From JALZEG01 sp046263255 (GTDB lineage: Bacteria; Actinomycetota; CADDZG01; WHSQ01), in contig JBHELD010000010.1 in NCBI GenBank assembly GCA_046263255.1, forward strand, positions 5,569-69,568: 64,000 bases of DNA, written 5' to 3'. The translations under genes were made by a program, and so were the position numbers. The number at the start of each line of letters is the position of its first letter. Position 1 is the stretch's first letter. The notes below the pieces were generated by a model, which searched no databases, was not told where the DNA came from, and was given only the letters and a program-made list of their open reading frames with translations. Of the stretch, positions 1-7,963 are shown piece by piece.

Positions 1-1
1 C

Positions 2-349
2 GTCAACTTCGGCGACTTCGGTCTGATGGCGGTCGAGCCCGGATGGATCACGAACCGGCAGATCGAGGCCGCGCGTATCGCGATGACGCGTCACATCCGC
101 CGCGGCGGGAAGGTCTGGATCAACATCTTCCCGGACAAGCCCTACACGAAGAAACCCGCCGAGACCCGGCAGGGATCCGGCAAGGGCAACCCGGAGGGCT
201 GGGTCGCCGTCGTCAAGCCCGGCCGCGTGATGTTCGAGATCGGAGGGATCCCGGAGCCGCTGGCGCGCGAGGCGATCCGCCTCGCGGCGCACAAGCTCCC
301 GATCAAGTGCCGCTTCGTGGCACGCGAGCAGTCGATGGAGGTGCAGTGA
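2..349 (+). CDS. rplP: 50S ribosomal protein L16 (5' truncated)
   Basis: L16 sits near the peptidyl-transferase centre and the A-site tRNA elbow of the large subunit. The reading frame is open from base 2, so the first ~20 residues lie outside the window. The visible part carries the L16 core: an Ile-Glu-Ala-Ala-Arg helix followed by MTRHIRRGGK, then FPDKP, the GKGNPEGW loop, and the C-terminal LAAHKLPIK segment. It is first in the S10-spc style run here and its TGA stop overlaps the ATG of rpmC by one base (TGATG), which suggests translational coupling. Identification is secure. Confidence 0.97.
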   Translation, partial: VNFGDFGLMAVEPGWITNRQIEAARIAMTRHIRRGGKVWINIFPDKPYTKKPAETRQGSGKGNPEGWVAVVKPGRVMFEIGGIPEPLAREAIRLAAHKLPIKCRFVAREQSMEVQ

Positions 350-558
350 TGAAGGCCTCTGAGATCAGGGACCTCCCCCTGGACGAGATCCGCCAGCGGC
401 TCGTCGACACGAAGGAGGAGCTGTTCAACCTGCGGTTCCAGAACGCGACGGGACAGCTGGACAACTACAAGAGGCTGACGCAGCTCCGCAAGGACGTCGC
501 CCGACTGAAGACGATCCTGCGCGAGCACGAGCTGGAGCAGCAGGGAGAACCTAGATGA
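349..558 (+). CDS. rpmC: 50S ribosomal protein L29
   Basis: L29 binds 23S rRNA at the peptide exit tunnel and is part of the docking site for trigger factor and SRP. The 69-residue protein has the family's two-helix hairpin: an N-terminal KASEIRDLPLDEI helix, the central KEELFNLRFQ signature, and a basic second helix ending in an acidic tail. The start is the ATG at 349, which shares one base with the rplP stop. The last four bases overlap the rpsQ start (ATGA), so L16, L29 and S17 are read as one coupled block. Confidence 0.96.
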   Translation: MKASEIRDLPLDEIRQRLVDTKEELFNLRFQNATGQLDNYKRLTQLRKDVARLKTILREHELEQQGEPR

Positions 559-836
559 GCGCCGACGAGGCACAGTTGACGAAGGAACGCGGCAAGCGCA
601 AGAGCCGCACCGGGCGCGTCGTCTCCGACGTCATGGACAAGACCGTCGTGATCGAGGTCCGAGACGCGGCCGCGCACCCCACCTACGGGAAGATCGTCCG
701 CCGCAACAAGCGCCTCAAGGCCCACGACGAGGCCAACGAGGCGAGGGTCGGGGACACCGTGCGTATCGCCGAGACCAGGCCGCTCTCGCGCACGAAGCGC
801 TGGCGCGTGGTCGAGATCGTCGAGAAGGCAAAGTGA
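555..836 (+). CDS. rpsQ: 30S ribosomal protein S17
   Basis: S17 is a primary 16S rRNA binder of the small-subunit body. The 93-residue protein has the OB-fold signature GRVVSDVMDKTVVIEV and the later HPTYGKIVRRNKRLKAHDE stretch seen in all S17 proteins. A 16-residue charged N-terminal extension precedes the core, which is common in actinobacteria. It starts at the ATGA overlap with rpmC and ends in a GTGA overlap with rplN, keeping the fixed spc-operon order. Confidence 0.96.
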   Translation: MSADEAQLTKERGKRKSRTGRVVSDVMDKTVVIEVRDAAAHPTYGKIVRRNKRLKAHDEANEARVGDTVRIAETRPLSRTKRWRVVEIVEKAK

Positions 837-1201
837 TCCAGCAAGAGACGAGGTGCAGAGTCGCCGACAACACGGGCGCCCGTGAGGTCCTCGTGATCAA
901 GGTGCTCGGCGGGTCGCGGCGCCGGTACGCCGGCGTCGGCGACATCGTCGTGTGCACCGTGAAGGACGCGATCCCGGGGGGCGCCGTCAAGAAGTCCGAC
1001 GTCGTCAAGGCGGTCGTCGTGCGGACGGCCAAGGAGCGCCGCCGCGGCGACGGCTCCTACATCAAGTTCGACGACAACGCGGTGGTGATCGTGGACGGCC
1101 AGATGCAGCCGCGCGGGACGAGGATCTTCGGTCCCGTGGCACGGGAGCTGCGCGAGAAGCGGTTCATGAAGATCATCTCGCTCGCTCCGGAGGTGATCTA
1201 G
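833..1201 (+). CDS. rplN: 50S ribosomal protein L14
   Basis: L14 lies at the subunit interface and contacts 16S rRNA through bridge B8. The 122-residue length is the family norm. Diagnostic pieces are IQQETRCRVADNTGA at the N-terminus, VLGGSRRRYAGVGD, and the GTRIFGPVARELR segment near residue 100. The start is a GTG inside the last codons of rpsQ (4-base overlap), which is the only start giving the conserved N-terminus. The rplX start follows its stop with no gap. Confidence 0.97.
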   Translation: MIQQETRCRVADNTGAREVLVIKVLGGSRRRYAGVGDIVVCTVKDAIPGGAVKKSDVVKAVVVRTAKERRRGDGSYIKFDDNAVVIVDGQMQPRGTRIFGPVARELREKRFMKIISLAPEVI

Positions 1202-1525
1202 GTGGCGCCGAAGATCAGGAAGGGCGACCAGGTCGCCGTCGTCTCCGGGAAGGACCTGGGCGCGCAGGGACGCGTGCTCGAGGTGCTGCCGCGCAAGGGC
1301 CGGGTGATCGTCGAGGGCGTGAACCGCGTCACACGCCACGAGAAGGTCCGGATGAACCGGCGCGGCGGGCAGGAGGGCGGCATCGCGCACAAGGAGGCGG
1401 CGATCGACATATCGAACGTCGCGCTCGTGTGCCCGACCGACGGCCCGACGCGCGCGGGATACAGGATCGAGGAAGGCAGCGGCGCGAAGGTCCGCATCTG
1501 CCGCAAGTGCGGAACCGAGCTCTAA
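1202..1525 (+). CDS. rplX: 50S ribosomal protein L24
   Basis: L24 initiates large-subunit assembly and later lines the exit tunnel. The 107-residue protein begins with the KOW motif (IRKGDQVAVVSGKDLGAQGRV, about residues 5-25), followed by the NRVTRHEK segment. The last third carries a C-x2-C pair (ICRKCG), the zinc-ribbon remnant common in actinobacterial L24. It has a GTG start directly abutting the rplN stop. Confidence 0.96.
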   Translation: MAPKIRKGDQVAVVSGKDLGAQGRVLEVLPRKGRVIVEGVNRVTRHEKVRMNRRGGQEGGIAHKEAAIDISNVALVCPTDGPTRAGYRIEEGSGAKVRICRKCGTEL

Positions 1526-1536
1526 AGGACGGGATC

Positions 1537-2115
1537 ATGGCAACCAGGACGTACACGCCCAGGCTGAAGGAGCGCTTCCACGCGGAGATCGCCGCGCGCC
1601 TCCAGTCGGAGCTCGGCCTCGGCAACATCATGCAGGTCCCGCGGCCGGTGAAGGTCTCGGTGAACATGGGCGTCGGCGAGGCCCCCAAGGACGCGAAGAT
1701 GCTCGAGGGCGCGGTCAGGGACCTGACGACGATCACCGGGCAGAAGCCCGCGATCCGCCGGGCGCGCAAGTCCATCGCGACGTTCAAGATCCGCGAGGGC
1801 ATGCCGATCGGCGCCGCCGTCACGCTGCGCGGCGACCGCATGTGGGACTTCCTCGACCGGCTCATGTCGATCGTGTTCCCGCGCATCCGGGACTTCCGGG
1901 GGCTGGACCCGCGGTCGTTCGACGGGAACGGCAACTACTCGTTCGGCCTCACCGAGCAGCTCGTGTTCCCCGAGATCGACTACGACGACATCGACGCGAC
2001 GCGCGGCATGGACGTCACCATCGTCACGACCGCGAAGGACGACGCCGAGGGGCGGGCACTGCTGACGGCCCTCGGCTTTCCGCTGAGGCAGCAGGGAAGC
2101 AGGCAGGAGGCGTAG
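1537..2115 (+). CDS. rplE: 50S ribosomal protein L5
   Basis: L5 binds 5S rRNA and contacts the P-site tRNA and S13 across the subunit bridge. The 192-residue protein has the family hallmarks: an N-terminal LKERFHAEI helix, NIMQVPRPVKVSVNMGVGEA, the GQKPAIRRARKSIATFKIREGMPIG region, and FPRIRDFRGL. The frame stays open well upstream inside rplN/rplX, but only the ATG at 1537 (11 bases after the rplX stop, preceded by AAAGGACGGG) gives the family N-terminus. Confidence 0.96.
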   Translation: MATRTYTPRLKERFHAEIAARLQSELGLGNIMQVPRPVKVSVNMGVGEAPKDAKMLEGAVRDLTTITGQKPAIRRARKSIATFKIREGMPIGAAVTLRGDRMWDFLDRLMSIVFPRIRDFRGLDPRSFDGNGNYSFGLTEQLVFPEIDYDDIDATRGMDVTIVTTAKDDAEGRALLTALGFPLRQQGSRQEA

Positions 2116-2122
2116 GAGCGTT

Positions 2123-2308
2123 ATGGCGAAGAAATCTCTCCGAGTAAAGGCCGAGAGGAAGCCGAAGTTCAAGGTGCGGGCGTACTCGCGCTGCCAGCGG
2201 TGCGGCCGGCCCCGCGCCGTCTACCGGAGCTTCGGGCTCTGCCGCCTCTGCTTCCGCGAGATGGCGCACACCGGCGAGATCCCCGGCATCACGAAGGCGA
2301 GCTGGTGA
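2123..2308 (+). CDS. rpsZ: 30S ribosomal protein S14 type Z
   Basis: This is the short, zinc-binding (C+) form of S14, which sits in the head of the small subunit. The protein is 61 residues, matching type Z. Four cysteines at 24, 27, 40 and 43 form the CQRC...CRLC zinc site, and the C-terminus GEIPGITKASW is the invariant rRNA-binding tail. Species with this form can carry a second, zinc-free S14 elsewhere as a zinc-saving paralog; none is present in this window. It lies 7 bases after rplE. Confidence 0.97.
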   Translation: MAKKSLRVKAERKPKFKVRAYSRCQRCGRPRAVYRSFGLCRLCFREMAHTGEIPGITKASW

Positions 2309-2376
2309 TGGCCCTCCTGGCGACACACGTGGGCTTCTGGACGGCTGCAGAGCTTCGCCATGCGGCGTCCTCAGTC

Positions 2377-2401
2377 GCCGCCGTAGCTCCACTACGGCGG
2401 C
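2377..2401. promoter_or_regulatory. perfect 10-bp hairpin between rpsZ and rpsH
   Basis: The 163-base rpsZ-rpsH gap is much longer than its neighbours. It holds a perfect inverted repeat: GCCGCCGTAG (2377-2386), a five-base loop, then CTACGGCGGC (2392-2401). There is no T-tract, so it does not look like a classic terminator. An RNA processing or stability element, or a copy of a small palindromic repeat, is more likely. In E. coli, S8 represses this operon by binding near the L5 start; no S8-type site is obvious here. Confidence 0.6.
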
Positions 2402-2471
2402 TCCCTGCGTCCTTGCCTGACTCGCTCTTCGCGCCCCAGAAGCTCGACAGCGCCACCAGGAGGACCATTCC

Positions 2472-2870
2472 ATGTCGATGACCGATCCCATCGCAGACAT
2501 GCTGGCCCGCATCCGGAACGCGTCGACCGCGATGCACGACGACGTCGTGATCCCGGCCTCGAAGATCAAGGCGAACATCGCCAAGATCCTCGAGGAGGAG
2601 GGCTATGTCGACGCCGTCGAGTCGATCGAGGTCGAGGGGCATCCCGCGATCAAGATCAAGCTCCGGTACACCGAGACGCGCGAGCGTGCGATCTCGGGCA
2701 TCCGGCGCATCAGCAAGCCCGGGCGCCGCGTCTACCGCGGTTCGCAGGAGCTGCCCCGCGTCCTCGGGGGTCTCGGCGTCGCGATCATCTCGACGTCGCA
2801 CGGAGTGATGACCGACAAGCAGGCTCGCCGCGCCAAGGTCGGCGGCGAGGTCCTGGCGTACGTCTGGTAG
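2472..2870 (+). CDS. rpsH: 30S ribosomal protein S8
   Basis: S8 binds helix 21 of 16S rRNA and organises the central domain. At 132 residues it has normal length. Motifs are TDPIADMLARIRNAS at the N-terminus, KIKANIAKILEEEGYV, and the C-terminal STSHGVMTDKQARRAKVGGEVLAYVW signature. ATG at 2472 is followed by a second ATG two codons later; either would serve, and 2472 is closer to the AGGAGG at 2459-2464. Confidence 0.97.
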   Translation: MSMTDPIADMLARIRNASTAMHDDVVIPASKIKANIAKILEEEGYVDAVESIEVEGHPAIKIKLRYTETRERAISGIRRISKPGRRVYRGSQELPRVLGGLGVAIISTSHGVMTDKQARRAKVGGEVLAYVW

Positions 2871-2879
2871 GAGCGGGTT

Positions 2880-3425
2880 ATGTCACGAGTAGGACAGGCG
2901 CCGATCACCGTCCCGTCGGGGGTCGACGTGGCTATCGCCGGACGAGCCATCCGGGTGAAGGGCCCGAAGGGCGAGCTCGAGCGCGTGCTGCCGAAGGAGA
3001 TCACGATCGAGCAGTCCGACGGCGAGCTCCGCGTGTCGCGGGACGGCGAGACGAACGCGGTGAAGGCGCTGCACGGGCTCGTCCGGACCCTCGTCGCGAA
3101 CATGATCCGCGGCGTCACCGAGGGATACGAGAAGAGGCTCGAGATCCACGGCGTCGGCTACCGCGCTCAGAAGCAGGGGACCGACCTCGAGCTGTCCGTC
3201 GGCTACTCGCACACCGTCCGCAAGCCGGCGCCCGCGGGCATCGAGTTCGACGTCCCGGCGCCCACGCGGATCACGGTCCGGGGCATCGACAAGGAGCTCG
3301 TCGGCCAGACGGCGGCCGAGATCAGGGCGATCAAGAAGCCCGAGCCGTACAAGGCGAAAGGCATCCGGTACGAGGGCGAGCACATCCGCCGAAAGGCCGG
3401 CAAGGCCGCGAAGGCCGGAGGTTAG
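2880..3425 (+). CDS. rplF: 50S ribosomal protein L6
   Basis: L6 lies near the factor-binding site by the sarcin-ricin loop. The 181-residue protein contains the duplicated L6 fold: N-terminal SRVGQAPITVPSGV, VKGPKGEL, then in the second repeat the KKPEPYKAKGIRYEGE signature. It ends in a basic tail with alternating Lys and Ala. It follows rpsH by 9 bases and is followed two bases later by rplR. Confidence 0.97.
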   Translation: MSRVGQAPITVPSGVDVAIAGRAIRVKGPKGELERVLPKEITIEQSDGELRVSRDGETNAVKALHGLVRTLVANMIRGVTEGYEKRLEIHGVGYRAQKQGTDLELSVGYSHTVRKPAPAGIEFDVPAPTRITVRGIDKELVGQTAAEIRAIKKPEPYKAKGIRYEGEHIRRKAGKAAKAGG

Positions 3426-3427
3426 GC

Positions 3428-3811
3428 ATGACGACGACGAAGAGGACGACGCCGCTTCAGCGGAGGCACCGCCGGGTGCGCAAGAAGGTCACCGGCTCGG
3501 CCGAGCGGCCGCGGCTGGCGGTGTACCGGTCGAACCGGCACATCTACGCGCAGGTCATCGACGATGTCGCGGGCCGGACGCTCGCGGCGGCCTCGTCGCT
3601 GGCACTGGCGGCCTCGGCCGGCGGCGCTGGTGACAAAGCCGACGAGGGGGAGGACCCGAAGGCGAAGGCCAGGGCGGTCGGCGCGCAGGTGGCCGAGAAG
3701 GCGAAGGCGGCCGGCGTCAGCCGCGTCACGTTCGACCGCGGCGGCTTCCGCTATCACGGCCGCGTCCAGGCACTGGCAGACGGCGCCCGCGAAGCCGGGC
3801 TCGAGTTCTAG
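3428..3811 (+). CDS. rplR: 50S ribosomal protein L18
   Basis: L18 carries 5S rRNA into the large subunit together with L5. The 127-residue protein starts with a basic segment and has GSAERPRLAVYRSNRHIYAQVIDD, the VTFDRGGFRYHGRV box and the C-terminal LADGAREAGLEF, all typical. An Ala/Asp/Glu-rich loop at about residues 60-85 is a few residues longer than in E. coli L18. Confidence 0.96.
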   Translation: MTTTKRTTPLQRRHRRVRKKVTGSAERPRLAVYRSNRHIYAQVIDDVAGRTLAAASSLALAASAGGAGDKADEGEDPKAKARAVGAQVAEKAKAAGVSRVTFDRGGFRYHGRVQALADGAREAGLEF

Positions 3812-3831
3812 CACGAGGAAAGGGAGACGGT

Positions 3832-4401
3832 ATGGCAAGAGGAGGCGGCCCCCGCGGGCGGCGCGACGACGACGACAGGACGCAGTACGAGGAGCGCGTC
3901 GTCTCGATCAACCGCGTCGCGAAGGTGGTGAAGGGCGGGCGGCGCTTCTCGTTCACGGCTCTCGTCGTGGTCGGCGACGGCGCGGGTCAGGTCGGAGTCG
4001 GCTACGGCAAGGCGCGCGAGGTCCCCGCGGCGATCCAGAAGGGCGTCGAGGAGGCCAAGCGCAACTTCTTCCGCGTACCGATGGTCGGCAACACGATCAT
4101 CCACGAGATCATCGGCGAGGACGCTGGCGGCGTCGTCCTGCTGAAGCCGGCGTCGCCCGGTACGGGCGTGATCGCCGGCGGCCCCGTCCGGGCCGTCGTC
4201 GAGTGCGCCGGGATCAGGGACGTCCTGTCGAAGTCGCTGGGCTCCGGGAACCCGATCAACATCGTCCACGCGACGGTGAAGGCGCTGAAGAGCATCAGCA
4301 CGCCCGCCGGGGTGGCGGCGAAACGCCGCAAGGCGCCGGAGGACGTGGCGCCGCCGTGGCTGCTGAACGCTCCCGCTCCTGCCGCGAGCGGCAACAGATA
4401 G
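3832..4401 (+). CDS. rpsE: 30S ribosomal protein S5
   Basis: S5 lines the mRNA entry tunnel and affects decoding fidelity. The 189-residue protein has the double-stranded RNA-binding N-domain (VKGGRRFSFTALVVVGDG), the GKAREVPAAIQKGVEEAKRN helix and the C-domain ending in AGIRDVLSKSLGSGNPINIVHAT. A low-complexity tail rich in Ala and Pro follows residue 165. A good AAGGGAGA ribosome-binding site precedes the ATG. Confidence 0.97.
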   Translation: MARGGGPRGRRDDDDRTQYEERVVSINRVAKVVKGGRRFSFTALVVVGDGAGQVGVGYGKAREVPAAIQKGVEEAKRNFFRVPMVGNTIIHEIIGEDAGGVVLLKPASPGTGVIAGGPVRAVVECAGIRDVLSKSLGSGNPINIVHATVKALKSISTPAGVAAKRRKAPEDVAPPWLLNAPAPAASGNR

Positions 4402-4419
4402 GGACGAGGACGGTTCAAG

Positions 4420-4602
4420 ATGGCGAAGCTGAAGATCACCCAGGTCCGGTCGGTGCTCGGCCGCGGCTCGAAGCAGGAGGGGACGATCCGCGCCCTCGGC
4501 CTCAAGCGCATGGGCCAGACGGTCGTCCAGGAGGACCGGCCCGAGATCCGCGGGATGATCCGCGCAGTCCAGCATCTGGTCGAGGTCGAGGAGACGTCGT
4601 AG
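4420..4602 (+). CDS. rpmD: 50S ribosomal protein L30
   Basis: L30 is a small peripheral protein of the large subunit. At 60 residues it has the expected length and the family pattern: LKITQVRSVLGRG, then LGLKRMGQTVVQED and an IRGMIRAVQHLV helix. Its stop codon is immediately followed by the rplO ATG, as in most spc operons. Confidence 0.96.
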   Translation: MAKLKITQVRSVLGRGSKQEGTIRALGLKRMGQTVVQEDRPEIRGMIRAVQHLVEVEETS

Positions 4603-5085
4603 ATGAAGCCTCACGAGCTGAAGCCCGCAGAGGGCGCCCACCGCCGGCGCAAGCGCGTCGGTCGCGGCGAGGGGTCGGGCAAGGGCAAGACGGCCGGCCG
4701 CGGCACCAAGGGTACGAAGGCGCGCGGCGAGGTCCACCTGTTCTTCGAGGGCGGTCAGATGCCGCTGGTCCGGCGCGTCCCGAAGCTGAAGGGCTTCACG
4801 CCGCCGAACCGGAAGGTCTACGGCGCCGTGAACCTCACGGACCTCGCCGAGGTGCACGGCGACTCGATCGGACCGGACGAGCTGCGGGCCGCCGGGCTCG
4901 TGCACAAGAGGGACAAGCTCATCAAGGTCCTCGGCGACGGTGACATAGACCGCGCGGTGACGGTCACCGCCCACGCGTTCAGCGCGTCGGCGCGGGCGAA
5001 GATCGAGGCCGCGGGCGGCAGCGCGGTCGTGCTCGACGAGGTGCCGCCGAAGGGACACGGCCGGAAGGGCGGTGCCGGCCGGTGA
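4603..5085 (+). CDS. rplO: 50S ribosomal protein L15
   Basis: L15 is a late-assembly large-subunit protein with a long basic N-terminal arm. The first 45 residues contain the RRRKRVGRGEGSGKGKTAGRG arm. The globular domain has FEGGQMPLVRRVPKLKGF, and a final region resembles L18e (ARAKIEAAGGS). The 160-residue length is normal. Its last four bases (GTGA) contain the secY start, so L15 and SecY translation are probably coupled. Confidence 0.97.
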   Translation: MKPHELKPAEGAHRRRKRVGRGEGSGKGKTAGRGTKGTKARGEVHLFFEGGQMPLVRRVPKLKGFTPPNRKVYGAVNLTDLAEVHGDSIGPDELRAAGLVHKRDKLIKVLGDGDIDRAVTVTAHAFSASARAKIEAAGGSAVVLDEVPPKGHGRKGGAGR

Positions 5086-6377
5086 ACCTCCTCAGCGCGT
5101 TCGTCAGCGCGTTCAAGATCCCGGACCTTCGCAAGAAGATCCTGTTCACGCTGATGATCATCGCGATCTATCGCTTCGGCGCCCACGTGCCGACGCCGGG
5201 CATCGACGTCCAGCGGGCTCAGGACTTCGCCGCGAACGCGTCCGGCGGGATCACGCAGTTCATCAACCTGTTCTCGGGCGGCGCTCTGACGCAGCTGGCG
5301 GTGTTCGCGCTCGGGATCATGCCGTACATCACGTCGTCGATCATCATGCAGCTGCTCACGGTCGTCATCCCGAAGCTCGAGGCGTGGTCGAAGGAGGGCG
5401 AGACGGGGCACAAGAAGATCACGCAGTGGACGCGGTACCTCACGGTCCTGCTCGCGATCCTGCAGTCGACCGGGCTCGCGTTCCTGTTCCACAACGGGAC
5501 CCTCACCGACGCCACCGGCGCGCCCGTCGACCTCATCCCGAACTTCAACGCGCCCCGCGTGATGCTGATCGTGCTGTCGCTCACGGCCGGCACCGCGTTG
5601 ATCATGTGGCTCGGCGAGCTCGTGACACAGCGCGGGATCGGCAACGGGATGTCGATCCTGATCTTCGCCTCGATCGTGTCGACGCTGCCGAGCGAGCTCG
5701 CGCTTATCTTCCGCCAGAAGTCACTCGCGGTGTTCCTCGCGATCTGCCTCATCGGCATCATCGTGATCGTCGCGATCGTGATCATGGAGCAGGGCCAGCG
5801 GCGGATCCCGGTCCAGTACGCGAAGCGAGTCGTCGGACGCCGCGTCTACGGCGGGTCGTCGACGTACATCCCCCTCAAGGTCAACCAGGCCGGCGTGATC
5901 CCGATCATCTTCGCCTCCAGCGTCCTCTACATCCCGACTCTGCTGCAGAACGTGATCCACCAACAGGGGGTCCAGGACTTCATCGAGAGGTACCTCGTGA
6001 ACTCGGCCAGCCTCGTGTACATGGCGCTGTTCGGGCTGATGGTCGTGTTCTTCGCGTACTTCTACACGGCGATCTCGTTCAACCCGGTCGACGTAGCCGA
6101 CAACATGAAGAAGTACGGAGGGTTCATCCCGGGCATCCGGCCGGGCCGCCAGACGGCGGACTACCTGTCGCGGATCCTCAGCCGCATCACGCTTCCGGGG
6201 GCGCTGTTCATCGCCGCGATCGCGTTGATGCCGTCGATCTTCCTCGCCACTCAGAACATCCAGCAGCTGCCCTTCGCGGGAACCTCGATACTCATCGCCG
6301 TCGGCGTGACCCTCGAGACCATGAAGCAGATCGAGTCGCAGCTCACGATGCGCCACTACGAGGGCTTCCTGAAGTGA
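5082..6377 (+). CDS. secY: protein translocase subunit SecY
   Basis: SecY is the pore of the Sec translocon in the cytoplasmic membrane and works with SecE, SecG and SecA. The 431-residue protein has about ten hydrophobic helices. Markers are the GIMPYITSSIIMQLL helix, the cytosolic KEGETGHKKITQWTRYLT loop, GNGMSILIFASI, the EQGQRRIPVQYAKR loop that contacts the ribosome and SecA, and a C-terminal MRHYEGFLK tail. It starts with GTG in a 4-base overlap with rplO and is followed after 7 bases by adk, the usual actinobacterial order. Confidence 0.98.
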   Translation: MNLLSAFVSAFKIPDLRKKILFTLMIIAIYRFGAHVPTPGIDVQRAQDFAANASGGITQFINLFSGGALTQLAVFALGIMPYITSSIIMQLLTVVIPKLEAWSKEGETGHKKITQWTRYLTVLLAILQSTGLAFLFHNGTLTDATGAPVDLIPNFNAPRVMLIVLSLTAGTALIMWLGELVTQRGIGNGMSILIFASIVSTLPSELALIFRQKSLAVFLAICLIGIIVIVAIVIMEQGQRRIPVQYAKRVVGRRVYGGSSTYIPLKVNQAGVIPIIFASSVLYIPTLLQNVIHQQGVQDFIERYLVNSASLVYMALFGLMVVFFAYFYTAISFNPVDVADNMKKYGGFIPGIRPGRQTADYLSRILSRITLPGALFIAAIALMPSIFLATQNIQQLPFAGTSILIAVGVTLETMKQIESQLTMRHYEGFLK

Positions 6378-6384
6378 GGGGTTC

Positions 6385-7023
6385 GTGCGACTGGTGATCT
6401 TCGGCCCCCAGGGGGCCGGCAAGGGGACGCAGGGCACCGCGATCGCGGAGAAGTACGGGATCCCGGCGATCTCGACCGGCGAGATCTTTCGCTGGGCGGT
6501 CGCCGGCAAGACCGCGCTCGGGCTGCGCGTCCTCGAGTACGTGAACGCGGGGCAGCTCGTGCCGAACGAGCTCACCATCCAGGTCGTGAGGGAGCGTCTC
6601 GAAGCCGCCGACGTGAAGGACGGCTTCATCGTCGACGGCTTCCCGCGCAACATCCCCCAGGCCGAGGCTCTCGACGAGCTCCTCCGGGGGCAGGGCTGCG
6701 GCCTGGACGCCGCGCTCGTGATCGACGTGCCGCAAGAGGTCTCGGTGCAGCGGATCCTCGGCCGGATGGCCTGCACCAAGTGTGGCCGGAACTACAGCGT
6801 CGAGGCGCCGCCGGAGGAGGACCGCGTCTGCGACGCGTGCGGCGGCGCGGTCGTAAGGCGGACCGACGACGTGGACGAGAGGACGGTCCTCAGCCGCCTC
6901 GAGACCTACCACCGCGAGACCGAGCCCCTGAAGGCGTACTACGAGAAGCGGGGGCTGCTCCGCGAGGTCGACGGGATCGGCACGCCGGAAGAGGTCTTTG
7001 GGCGGATAGTCGCAATCCTGTGA
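6385..7023 (+). CDS. adk: adenylate kinase, zinc-LID type
   Basis: This enzyme interconverts ATP plus AMP with two ADP. The 212-residue protein has the P-loop GPQGAGKGT at residues 7-15, the NMP-binding domain, and DGFPRN at 84-89. A long LID domain carries Cys 130, 133, 149 and 152, which should bind structural zinc; this long form differs from the short LID common in many actinobacteria. It starts with GTG 7 bases after secY. The last four bases overlap the map start. Confidence 0.97.
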   Translation: MRLVIFGPQGAGKGTQGTAIAEKYGIPAISTGEIFRWAVAGKTALGLRVLEYVNAGQLVPNELTIQVVRERLEAADVKDGFIVDGFPRNIPQAEALDELLRGQGCGLDAALVIDVPQEVSVQRILGRMACTKCGRNYSVEAPPEEDRVCDACGGAVVRRTDDVDERTVLSRLETYHRETEPLKAYYEKRGLLREVDGIGTPEEVFGRIVAIL

Positions 7024-7775
7024 TCTACAAGAAGTCCGCCGAGGAGCTCGCGATCATGCGTCGCGGGGCCAAGGTGCTCACCGACACGCTCGACCGGCTC
7101 GAGGAGGCGCTGCGCCCGGGAATCACGACGGGCGAGCTGGACGACATCGCCGAGGAGGCGATCGGCGCCGCCGGGGCCAAGGCCTCGGCCAAGGGCTACC
7201 GCGGGTTCCCCGGCTCGATTTGCACCTCACCGAACGACGTCATCGTCCACGGGATCCCGGGGCCGGTCGTCCTCCACGAGGGCGACGTGGTCTCGCTGGA
7301 CGTGGCGGTCCTCTACGAGGGCTTCCACGTGGACTCCGCGGTGACCTTCCCCGTCGGCGAGGTCGACCCGGCCGCGTCCGAGCTGCTGAAGGTCACGCAG
7401 GAGGCCCTCGAGGCGGCGATCAGGCACTGCAGGCCGGGCAACCGCCTTGGCGACGTCGGCCACGCCGTGGAGCAGACGGCGGCCGCGGCGGGGTTCTCCG
7501 TCGTGCGGGAGTACGTCGGCCACGGCGTCGGACGCTCGTTCCACGAGGACCCGCACATCCCGAACTACGGCCCCCCCGGCCGGCGCGAGGTCCTGGGGGC
7601 GGGGATGACGCTCGCAATCGAGCCGATGATCAACGCCGGGAAGGCCGCGACCAAGACCCTCGACGACGGCTGGACGGTCGTCACCGCCGACGGGTCGCTG
7701 TCGGCCCACTTCGAGCACACGGTTGCGATCACGCTGGACGGCTGCGAGGTCCTCACGCGCAGGGCGCCGAGATGA
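7020..7775 (+). CDS. map: methionine aminopeptidase type I
   Basis: This enzyme removes the initiator Met from nascent proteins. The 251-residue length fits a type Ia enzyme without an N-terminal extension. All five metal ligands are present (Asp94, Asp105, His168, Glu201, Glu232), with His77 in the substrate pocket. The start is the GTG in the GTGA overlap with adk; the frame is open upstream, but the family sequence begins with IYKKSAEEL immediately after this codon. The next gene, infA, has its own promoter, so map is probably the last gene of the secY-adk-map segment. Confidence 0.96.
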   Translation: MIYKKSAEELAIMRRGAKVLTDTLDRLEEALRPGITTGELDDIAEEAIGAAGAKASAKGYRGFPGSICTSPNDVIVHGIPGPVVLHEGDVVSLDVAVLYEGFHVDSAVTFPVGEVDPAASELLKVTQEALEAAIRHCRPGNRLGDVGHAVEQTAAAAGFSVVREYVGHGVGRSFHEDPHIPNYGPPGRREVLGAGMTLAIEPMINAGKAATKTLDDGWTVVTADGSLSAHFEHTVAITLDGCEVLTRRAPR

Positions 7776-7841
7776 GGCGGGCCGCCCGCGCGGGAGGCCG
7801 GAGCAGATGAAAACCGCAGGTCGTGCGCCGTTTTCGCCGGT

Positions 7842-7869
7842 TGGACAGGCCCTGGAAGTCTGCTATTCT
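7842..7869 (+). promoter_or_regulatory. promoter of infA
   Basis: A -35 box TGGACA (7842-7847, five of six bases matching TTGACA) is followed after 16 bases by TATTCT (7864-7869). The TGC just before the -10 gives an extended -10. It lies about 95 bases upstream of infA, giving the infA-rpmJ-rpsM block a start independent of the upstream operon. Confidence 0.6.
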
Positions 7870-7898
7870 TGCCCGTCGGCCCGTCCTCGTGTATCTGC

Positions 7899-7916
7899 GC
7901 GCCCCCTCGGGGGCGC
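7899..7916 (+). promoter_or_regulatory. GC-rich hairpin in the infA leader
   Basis: An inverted repeat GCGCCCCC (7899-7906) TC GGGGGCGC (7909-7916) lies in the predicted 5' leader of infA, followed by TTCTC. The loop must open by at least one pair. It could act as an attenuator or slow ribosome access. The T-tract is too weak to call a terminator. Confidence 0.45.
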
Positions 7917-7963
7917 TTCTCATGGGCGGGCATCACAGTCGGCGCACACGGGAGAAGGCTGCC

